A stretch of 64,000 nucleotides of DNA from Plantago ovata (lineage: Eukaryota; Streptophyta; Magnoliopsida; Lamiales; Plantaginaceae). This document shows, in pieces, positions 55,901 to 64,000 of this stretch (the stretch's first letter is position 1; every line of letters begins with the position of its first letter). The notes beneath the pieces were generated by a model, which worked only from the letters and a program-made list of their open reading frames with translations, had not been told where the DNA came from and did no database searches. The stretch is from contig CM051455.1 in the NCBI GenBank assembly GCA_028274465.1, positions 98,216,365 through 98,280,364 of the forward strand. Direction: 5' to 3'. A program made the translations under genes and the position numbers.

Positions 55901-57305
55901 TGATGATGTCGTTTTTCACCAATTAAATTTGTTTAAAAAGCCAAAGAACACTTATCACTACACAAACAAGAGTGCAATGGCAAGTTGTCCCCGAGTGTCG
56001 TTCTCTCGGGACCTAACGTGGCTTTGTTTGTGGTTTTTGCTAGTTATTTCAGACAACGAGTTCAAGTGTTTATAGAATTGCTTTCTTAGAACAAAGCAAC
56101 GAGAAATCAGATTGTTGTAATCAAGTTTGGAAAACGGTTGGTGGTAGAAATCAAATACACATGCATGGGTTACGAATATGCTCACAAGTTCAGTGCGTAA
56201 AACCTTCGATCAAGTCTGCTAAGCAACTCGTCTAGGTAACTTTCAACACACACTTCATAAAAGACCACTATCAATACTTTAGAGGTTCTTGTCACTAACA
56301 CCATTTATCTAGCATGCTGCAAATCTCTAACATACGATCCTATAGCTTTCATTGACCAAGAGTTTGTCACTATACTCAATTCGAATATATTTTATAGGCA
56401 ACTAAGAATCATATGAAGGAATTTGCAGCAAGATTGAATCACAATCTCATGTAAGCATAAACATAACCCATAGCATGCATATTCTACATTCTACCACCAA
56501 CACAAAGGATTTAGCTACTCATATTCATCAACATAGACATCAAATCATATGAATTGTAAATAGAATACATCAAATCAAACTACTAGACAAGAGATAATGA
56601 TACAATGTTACCACCAAGCTGTCACTAATCGGTGGGTATTGATGAAAACCTCTCCGTAGATGAAACAATGGATGCAATCCTATGCCAAAACCTTTAATCC
56701 AATCTAAAATACAATGTAATTTGAGTTTTCTCTGAGTTTTGGGGCTTAGGAGCTCTCCAAAACGAAGCTAGTGTTCAAAAGTATGGAAAAAGTAACCCAA
56801 GATCAGATTTAAGAAGGAAAATCCGCAAACGTAACCGCTGCCAAGCGGACCGCTTGGAGAGGCCAAGCGGAGCGCTTGGCAAGCGAAGCGCTTGGGCCCT
56901 CCAAGCGCTTCGCTTGGCTGCTGTGCCAAAACTCCTGGAAAATGAAGCGGAGCGCTTCACTATTCCAGGCGCTTAGGTTGGCTCCTGGGCAGATTTTTAT
57001 CTTCCAACTCAATCTTTTTGCCCTCGTGCGGCCCTCGGGTGCCTTGGACTCATCCTTCTCAATGCTTATTGAGGATCATACACTCACGAACAAGACACTG
57101 AGATTGGGGAACTTCAACGGGGCCATCTTTTCCATCAAAAAGGCTCGTTTTTAACTCCAAAAACGCCGTTTCGTACCTAAGTGCCTGAAAATGCAGAAAA
57201 CACAAAACGTGACACTATTCTACAAAACTAACCAAAAAACAAGGCTAAAAGATAGAAAAATAAGGTAAAAAAGACAAGATGAACGCGTCAAAAATACGTT
57301 CATCA
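55901..57305 (-). repeat. 5' LTR of element C (1405 bp)
   Basis: Pair of 51147-52532. It has one extra palindrome unit in 56842-56990. The transcript starting here would run directly into the ORF at 55900. Confidence 0.9.
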
Positions 57306-57310
57306 ATTGA

Positions 57311-58179
57311 ATTGGCTAATTAATTGTATTTTATGTAAATACAATTAAAGATTATATTTTGGAAATATAATAGAGGTTTAATTTGAAAGGATATGTTAAT
57401 TTAGAATTAACATATGCACTTGGGCAAAATCTACTTGGAGTTTGAATTGTCTTAGAACTATAAGTGGGTCCCAAAATCGGGACCCACCTACTGTCCCTGG
57501 GAGAGAGCGCGCGCGCGCGTAGGCTGGATAGGGGAAGAAGTTCGAGTCCTTCCTCTATTAGAAGTCCAAGGGATAAGTTTGATTTTCCTGATTGAGTTTT
57601 AATTTGATTGGGATTGAATCTAGACTTGATATTGGTTTCCTTGTGCGATAAGAATTAGATTCTTATTCCTTTACGAAGTTTAATTGCTTATGCTTTAGAC
57701 TTCAATTGACTACTATATATAGTAGACTATTAGAGAGTTTTAGACATAGACTTTCACAGTCATTCTACCCAGTTTTCATAGAGAAAATAAAAACTCTCCC
57801 CTCCTCTATAGTCATCCGCGCGCGCCACCTCACCGGAGGAATCGCCGCCCCGTCTTCTTGGTCACACAAAGAATATCCTAGCATTCTTCCGATAGGCTGT
57901 TCATCCGTGGATACCAAGGTTGAGGTTCTAGGAGCTGGAAACTAACTCTTATTTTCTTGTAGATAATAAGAGTATTGCAGATATCTTCGACTTCGGCGAA
58001 GGAGAAGATACACCGGATTATTACGAAGACTTGGAAGCTGCTTTGGAAGTAAGGTTAGTCTTCTAATTGACGTGTTTATATATATACGACATATGCATAA
58101 TCAATTAACCTGTATGTTAAGAAATTTTTTGAAATTCCGCTGCGTACCCTAGAGGTAACTCTGACCATATTTTCCTACA
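57311..58179 (+). repeat. copia-2 5' LTR, right part
   Basis: Continues the LTR after element C: conserved hairpin GTGGGTCCC/GGGACCCAC (57464-57487), TTCGA-loop region near 57535, TATA box near 57712 and the end TTTTCCTACA. Confidence 0.9.
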
Positions 58180-58180
58180 G

Positions 58181-58193
58181 TGGTATCAGAGCC
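58181..58193 (+). other. primer-binding site of copia-2 (initiator tRNA-Met)
   Basis: TGGTATCAGAGCC, one base after the LTR. Confidence 0.95.
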
Positions 58194-58360
58194 AGGTTAA
58201 TTGATTACGTATATACGTATATATATTGTATGATTTTGTAGATATGTGGATGCAAGTGATTCTATGATTAATTCGATTTTCAAAAGTTTTGTTTTTATAT
58301 AAATTTAGAATTTATATTTTCAAAAAATAAAATAAATAAATAAATATATATATTTGACAG

Positions 58361-58582
58361 GGCCGTCTGCGCGACGCAGGCGGCGGCCGGCCGCCTGCGT
58401 GTCGCAAGCGCCGTGCCCGCGGCACGGGCGATAGGCGCCCGCGTGCCACAGGCACCCGTGCCTGCGGACGCAGGCGCCCGTGCGCCGGGCGCCTGCACCC
58501 AAGGCGCCGGTGCTTCCGTGCCGCGGGCGCCGGGCGCCCGGTCAGCGGGCACCGTGGGGACGGGACTACTAGGTCCCGTCCC
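58361..58582 (+). other. GC-rich structured island and hairpin in the copia-2 leader
   Basis: About 200 bases of very high GC made of GGCGCC, GCAGGC and GGCACCCG words in an AT-rich leader. It ends in a hairpin GGGACGGGAC/GTCCCGTCCC with loop TACTAG (58557-58582). The inverse-strand ORF here is only a by-product of composition. Confidence 0.7.
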
Positions 58583-59086
58583 TAGGTCCCGTCCCATGTT
58601 TTAATAAATATATATATTTTTGGGTTGGACCCAAAATCGAATTTTTAAAGTTTTGAGGATTGAATTTTATATTTGGAATATAAATATGATTTAATTGTAA
58701 TTGTTTTTAACTAGAGGGGTTAAATTTAATTTGTATAAAGTTAAAGGGCTTATTCGTAATTTATCAATTTATTGTTTATTACAAATAAGTCTTTTACTTT
58801 TGAATTTTAGATTTAACACCTCCAAGGTTTTAAAAATTACAATTAAGTCCTTCGGGTTTTCAACAATTGCTACTTGGTCAATAGAATTTTTGATTTTTCA
58901 ATCTAGTCCAAATTTTCAATTATTTCATAGAGATTATAAGTATGGGATTATAATTTTCATAATGAAATTATGAAGTCATTTGTCATCCACATAGGCTACT
59001 ACTTGTCATATGCTGAATATGCTATTGTTTGACAATGCATGTTTTTATACCAAGTATTTTACTTTCCGTTCGACCGCTATGCATAC

Positions 59087-59239
59087 GAGGGTAGGCGGCT
59101 CCCTCTTATATGTCGGACCGCATATTTATGTATGCGTAGGTGGCACCCATTATGTTCTTAACCGCGTTTAGAACTAGAATGGATAGGTGGCATCCATTAC
59201 GTGTAGACCGTTCATGCATGATGGGTAGGTGGCGCCCTT
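59087..59239 (+). repeat. leader hairpin array of copia-2 (four units)
   Basis: Hairpins with loop AGGYGGC: GAGGG/CCCTC (59087), ATGCGT/ACCCAT with one mismatch (59132), AATGGAT/ATCCATT, a perfect 7-bp stem (59178-59198), and GGGT/GCCC with a G-U pair (59223). Period about 45 bp. Confidence 0.85.
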
Positions 59240-59800
59240 ATTTGTTTGTAGATGACTGATAACAACCCTCAAGCTACAAGCCCCAACCAATATAAGTACA
59301 GAAATATATATATGTATGTATTTCTGAGATGCTTTCCATAGGGTGCTTTAATTCTGAACTTTCATTGTGTTTTCTTGTATTGGCGACCTCGTCTTACAGA
59401 TTCGCAGTGATCGTCAGATTAGAGTAAGCCTATGGTTATGACTTACTGCATATTGTATCTAGCGACCTCGATCGGTACAATATGTAGGGCATCGGGTTAA
59501 ATTAGATTTAACAACCAAGAGTTGCGTGACGCAATTGGATAGTCCTACCGGTCATATTATGCTATGCGACCAGCCCCCGTTGGAGTATAGCATAGTATGG
59601 ATTTGGATCTTGGCCACTACGGTAACTTGTTGGACATTACCCGTATGTTTGTTGTGGGGGCAAGCATACGTGAAAATAGTGGGAGCTAAACAGCTAAAGG
59701 ACCTTGTTGTTTAGTTATGTTGACTGTGTATTTAGAAATAATATTTCAATAGTTGATTTATTATTTTCGTTCTATATTATTTCTCCTTAGGATATTAGAA

Positions 59801-62800
59801 ATGGCGAGTATCTCGCTCCGTGCTGTCTTAGAGAAGCAAATTTTGACAGGACCAAACTTCCTAGATTGGATCAGGAATATACGTTTGGTGCTGAGGTACG
59901 AAAAGATTGAGTACGTCTTGGAGGAGGTCATTCCCGTGTGCCCCGAAAATCAGACTGCCGATCAGGTTGCTGCTTGGAATCAAGCCAACAAGGCAAAGTC
60001 TGATAAGCATCTTGAGGATGCTAGATCCGCGCAGTGTATTATGCTGGCGGCAATGAGCAATGAGCTGCAAAGGCAACATGAAAGCATGTTGCCGTATGAG
60101 ATGCTGAAGCATCTAGAGTCGCTCTTTAAGACGACAACTAGAAGTGTTGAATTTGATTTGATCAAAGAGATACACAGATGCAAGCTCAGTGAAGGTGGGA
60201 ACATGTCTGAGCATGTTCTCAAAATGATTGGTCTCTTTGAAAAGCTTGCCGATGCCAGTGTTAAGCTAGAAAACAAGATCATGGTGATCTTTGTCCTTCA
60301 ATCATTGCCGAGTTCGTATTCGCAGTTCATCATTAATTACACGATGAATGCGAAGGACGTAACACTGCCTGAACATCATAATCTGCTGAAGACATATGAT
60401 CAAACTCTTCCTAAGAAGGAAATGTCGATCATGCTTGTTGGGCAACCGTCTAACCCAAACCCGAGAAACAAAGGTGCTAAGGGTAAGGGAAAGTCAGGAG
60501 CCAAGGCGAACACTTGGAGTGATAAGCCTAAGCGTCCGAACAAGAAAAGGAAGTTCAAGAGAAGCGGAACGGTACGCACAGATGAATGTCTTTTCTGTAA
60601 GCAGAAAGGACATTGGAAGAAAGATTGCCCTAAGCTTAGGGCAGATCAAGCTAAGAACCCACCGGCTTCTAGCTCAGGTATGTTTGTTATTGAAATGAAC
60701 ATGACTACTTTTGACTCCAATGGTTGGGTATTAGATACAGCCTGTGGCTCACACATTTGTAATAATGTGCAAGGGCTAACTGATCACAGGCTAGTCAAGC
60801 AAGGTGAAATCGACTTGCATGTTGGGAACGACAATCCAGTTGAAGCCAAACGCATTGGACGCAACAAGATAGATTTACCTTCGGGACAATGTTTAGAACT
60901 TGATAATGTTTATTTTGTTCCATCCATTGTCAGAAATATGATTTCCATTCCATTGTTAGACAATATGGGTTTTTCCTTTCGATTTGCGAATAATACTTGT
61001 TATTTTTCATTAAATGATCAGTATTATGGAAAGGCTCGCTCTGTGAATGGTTTATATATTGTGCAAAGTAGTCTGCCTTTATTTCAAATACATAACAAAC
61101 AACCGTCTTCAAGTAGGAAGAATAATCCATCTTATCTATGGCATTGTCGGCTAGGCCATATCAATGAAACACGGATTCAAAGACTAAGGAAATCGGACTA
61201 CTTAGAACCATTTGATTTTGAATCATATGGTACATGCGAATCATGTGTTAAGGGTAAGATGACGAACAAACCTTTTGTTGGACAAGGTGTTTGTGCCGCT
61301 CGCTGCTTAGAGCTCATACATACCGATGTATGTGGACCTTTTAAAGTCCATGCACGTGGGGGTTATCCTTACTTTGATGTCGGCTTATCAGATCGGGAAG
61401 ATCCCGAGACCTACAAAGAGGCAATAATTGATATTGACTCAGACAAATGGCTAGAGGCCATGGAATTAGAAATGGATTCAATGTACCAGAACCAAGTTTG
61501 GAACTTGGTAGACTTGCCCCAAGGGGTTAGACCTATTGGGTGCAAATGGGTCTTTAAACGAAAGACAGATGCCGATGGCAAGGTACAAACGCACAAAGCT
61601 AGGCTTTTGGCGAAAGGCTACACGCAAAGGTATGGCATCGATTACGATGAAACCTTTTCACCGGTAACAAAATTGAAGTCCATTCAAATTCTGCTTGCGA
61701 TAGCTGCCTTCCTCAATGGCAACCTTGAGGAAGAGGTCTATATGGTACAGCCGGAAGGTTTTATTAATAAAACCAGGCCAACTGTTGTATGCAAATTACA
61801 AAGATCCATCTATGGACTAAAGCAAGCGTCAAGGAGCTGGAATATCCGCTTTGATGAAGCTGTCAAATCGTTTGACTTCATCAGAAGCAAGGAAGATCCC
61901 TGTGTCTACGCTAGGCACAGCGACAAGGGAGTCGTTTTCATGATCATTTATGTTGATGACATTTTGATCATGGGAAACAATGTCTCTATGCTAGAAGAGA
62001 CTAAAGTTTGGTTATCAAGTACCTTCTCGATGAAGGACTTGGGTGAAGCGAACTACATTCTAGGGATCAAGATCTTTAGAGATCGATCCAAGAGGATGTT
62101 AGGACTGACACAGTCCACCTACATCGACAAAATACTGAAGCGTTATAAGATGAACGACTCAAAGAGAGGCTTTCTCCCAGCTAGGCATGGGATTGTCTTA
62201 TCAGTTAAGGATGGTCCTAAAACTGATGAAGAATGAAATGCAATGAGTCGTGTTCCCTATGCTTCGGCAGTAGGGTCTATAATGTATGCAATGAATTGTA
62301 CAAGGCCCGATGTGGTATATGCGCTTAGTGTCACTTGTCGACACCAACAGAATCCAGGAGTACCTCACTGGACTGTTGTAAAGAACATTCTTAAGTACCT
62401 TCGACGGACTAAAGAGATGTTCTTGGTGTTTGGTGGAGAACCAGAATTAAAGATGTCTGGGTATGTCGACGCTGGATTTGAATCAGATCCTGATGACTTT
62501 AAGTCACAGACAAGATACATATTCAAATTCAACGGAGGAGCTGTCTGTTGGAAGAGTTCTAAGCAAGCCACGGTTGCTGACTCATCCACAGAAGCCGAGT
62601 ACATTGCTACATCAGAAGCATCGAAAGAAGCTGTCTGGATTTCAGAGTTCTTGAAGGAATTGAGGGTTGTTCCTGCTCCTAGTCCAATAACGATTTATTG
62701 TGATATTACGGGCGCCGTCGCTCAAGCTAGGGAGCCTAGATCTACAAACAAGAACAAACATGTACTTAGAAAATATCGCGTTATACGTGAGATTATAGAT

Positions 62801-62935
62801 AGAGGAGAAGTTAGTATAGAACGTGTCTCTACCACGGACAACGTGGCAGATCCTTTCACCAAGGTCTTATCAGTGGAAGTCCACTTAAGACATTATGCTA
62901 ATCTGGGTATTCGGCATAAAGGTGACTGGCTCTAG
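59801..62935 (+). pseudogene. copia-2 gag-pol with integrase-core deletion and one stop
   Basis: The start chosen is MASISLRAVLEKQ at 59801, as in copia-1, rather than the in-frame Met 48 bases upstream. Order: gag; zinc knuckle CLFCKQKGHWKKDC; protease WVLDTACGSHIC; integrase zinc finger (HCRLGH...CESCVKGK) up to [10 protein letters not shown]; then a direct in-frame jump to DVGLSDREDPETYKEA before the reverse transcriptase, so most of the integrase core is missing. Reverse transcriptase shows KWVFKRKTD, LLAKGYTQ and the catalytic YVDD (IIYVDDILIMG). TGA at 62234-62236 interrupts the frame just before VPYASAVGSIMYAM; RNase H follows in the same frame with DSSTEAEYIA. Apart from these two lesions the frame is open over 3.1 kb. 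Confidence 0.9.
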
Positions 62936-62937
62936 TC

Positions 62938-62949
62938 CAAGTGGGAGAT
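62938..62949 (+). other. polypurine tract of copia-2
   Basis: CAAGTGGGAGAT lies directly before the 3' LTR, three bases after the pol stop. Confidence 0.8.
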
Positions 62950-64000
62950 TGATAGTGTATATGTCCTAGAGACAGTCCTTACTAAGGGCATAGTGCCCTT
63001 ATAGAGGGCATATATGTACTATTACACAGGTCAATGTAATATAATATATGTTTGTTGCTTTTACTATTGAGTACCGCTTTCATATTTATATTACACCAGG
63101 CATGCATCATGTCATATCTCTATTACTGTCGGTATTGATATTAAACATGTCGCCTCGGATAGATGACCGATCACACAGATAGTGGGAGCTATGTGAGTTA
63201 TCATCTATCCCAAACTCTCCCTAGTCGAGGTTCATCTCGGATGTAGGAGTCTGAATGAACCAGACGAGACTAGTATGCGTGGAGGTTATACTTGTTGGAG
63301 CAAGTGTGAGCCGATCCCACGGCCACGGAACGGATTGTTGGACAATCGAGAAACGTTCCCATAACTACGCATAGTTGTTCGAAGAAGGATTATCGAACAA
63401 TGGAAGTACCCACCGGACACTCCCATCGATGTATACTCTACACCGAAGTGTCTATGGGAACCGGTAAGTTGTCGAAGTGATGCCAGTCGTCCTTTGTACT
63501 TACAAAACTTTATCATCATATTTGTTGCCCCATATCCTTGGTGGACCCGTCGATGTCAGCTCTGAATAAGCAGTTGACCTAAGACACGATCGATGATTAT
63601 GGCTACATACAAATGGGGATGATAAGTGATTCTGTGAAGGATTCATCTCTCAAGTGTAGCACAGGAGAGTACTGCTCATAGTCTGCATAGCTGTGTTGGT
63701 AAAGTCACTGGCCAGTGCAAATGATATATTATGATGGTCATAAGTATATCTTAACCAAGCAACTCCCTGAGACACCCGTGGATGTATTATTGGGATAAAC
63801 ACTTCATCGATCCTAGATACATTCGAGCAAGTCAGATGAAGGGACGTCACCATCGCCGCGTTGAGCGCAACAGACTTCGCAACGAAAGGGTTAGCTTTGA
63901 GAAACCTCTCAAACGTCCTCATGTATTAATATTGCAAATGGAACCGTCTAGGAATTCCATGTTGCCTAGTCTAGGACTTGCTTAATACGATGAGGCCCTA
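62950..64000 (+). repeat. copia-2 3' LTR, first 1051 bp
   Basis: TGATAGTGTATATGTCC start; nearly identical to 49943-51146. Its end, expected about 1 kb beyond the window, was not seen. Confidence 0.9.

Larger units (their letters stand above)
51147..57305 (-). mobile_element. element C: TR-GAG-like shell carrying a different ORF (6159 bp)
   Basis: Flanked by the TSD ATTGA (51142-51146 and 57306-57310). LTRs match element A and the tail matches element B (CTCCCCAAACC tract, hairpin-purine repeats, CAAGCG palindromes). In place of gag-protease it encodes a protein with a plant transposon-protein domain. The ATG of that ORF touches the 5' LTR, and there is no tRNA-Asp primer site. No reverse transcriptase. 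Such a copy could not be copied again without a primer site. Confidence 0.85.
49943..64000 (+). mobile_element. copia-2: Ty1/copia element inserted in copia-1 (3' LTR runs off the window)
   Basis: 5' LTR (49943-58179, interrupted by element C), tRNA-Met primer site, structured leader, gag-pol (59801-62935), polypurine tract and 3' LTR from 62950 onward. It lies inside the integrase frame of copia-1. The 5 bases before it, GAAAC (49938-49942), are the predicted TSD. The integrase core is deleted and one stop interrupts pol, so it is defective. Confidence 0.8.

Noticed and set aside
58295..58604. Ala/Gly/Pro-rich ORFs on both strands
   Set aside because: Composition effect of the GC island in a retrotransposon leader.

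Overview
This is nuclear DNA from a flowering plant, and nearly all of it is transposable elements nested inside one another. The evidence is plant-type Ty3/gypsy and Ty1/copia polyproteins, long LTRs with 5-bp target-site duplications (TSDs), tRNA-Asp and initiator tRNA-Met primer-binding sites, Stowaway- and Mutator-like DNA elements, and a piece of plant mitochondrial nad1. No intact host gene is visible. The only host-like coding traces are a broken F-box-associated domain (18.28-18.76 kb) and the mitochondrial nad1 scrap (about 24.0 kb). The species cannot be named from sequence alone.

Layout. 1-3590: 3' end of a chromovirus (integrase end, chromodomain, 2.6-kb LTR), inserted into the 3' end of an LTR element with 1.5-kb LTRs (copies at 3803-5327 and 16747-18256; called SIRE-like here, lineage tentative). 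Between those two LTRs lie a decayed gag-protease element on the minus strand (element A, about 5.5-10.49 kb), a 3' end of a Tat-type gypsy element (10492-11595), and about 5 kb of broken long ORF of unknown function belonging to the SIRE-like element. 18.3-25.7 kb is the only stretch without LTR elements: F-box remnant, Stowaway MITEs, three related Mutator-like pieces, a 2.7-kb Mutator-like element with a 9-bp TSD, a ~0.8-kb direct duplication and the nad1 fragment. 25.7-31.8 kb: 5' LTR and decayed interior of an old copia element. 31.8-46.6 kb: a 5'-truncated Tat element on the minus strand, with a spliced antisense gene on the plus strand. A complete gag-protease element (element B, 34397-40400, TSD GATAT) sits inside that gene, and a solo copia LTR (44302-46401, TSD TGGAT) sits inside the integrase end. 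46.6-64.0 kb: a copia element (copia-1) interrupted after its integrase by a second copy of the same family (copia-2, 49943 to beyond the window). The 5' LTR of copia-2 is interrupted by element C (51147-57305, TSD ATTGA).

How the parts relate. Elements A, B and C share LTR style, polypurine tract and non-coding organisation and lack reverse transcriptase, so they resemble non-autonomous TR-GAG elements that would need an Athila-like helper. Element C has the same shell but carries a plant transposon-protein ORF instead of gag and has no primer-binding site. The three copia leaders (28.5, 47.2 and 59.1 kb) share an array of small hairpins, period about 46 bp, with a conserved loop and stems that covary. 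This is the most interesting signal in the window. Other structured signals are hairpin-plus-polypurine repeats in elements B and C, arrays of CAAGCG/CGCTTG palindromes in elements A and C, AGCTCCGATCGGAGCT-type palindromes in the Mutator-like pieces, and tRNA-like segments inside LTRs.
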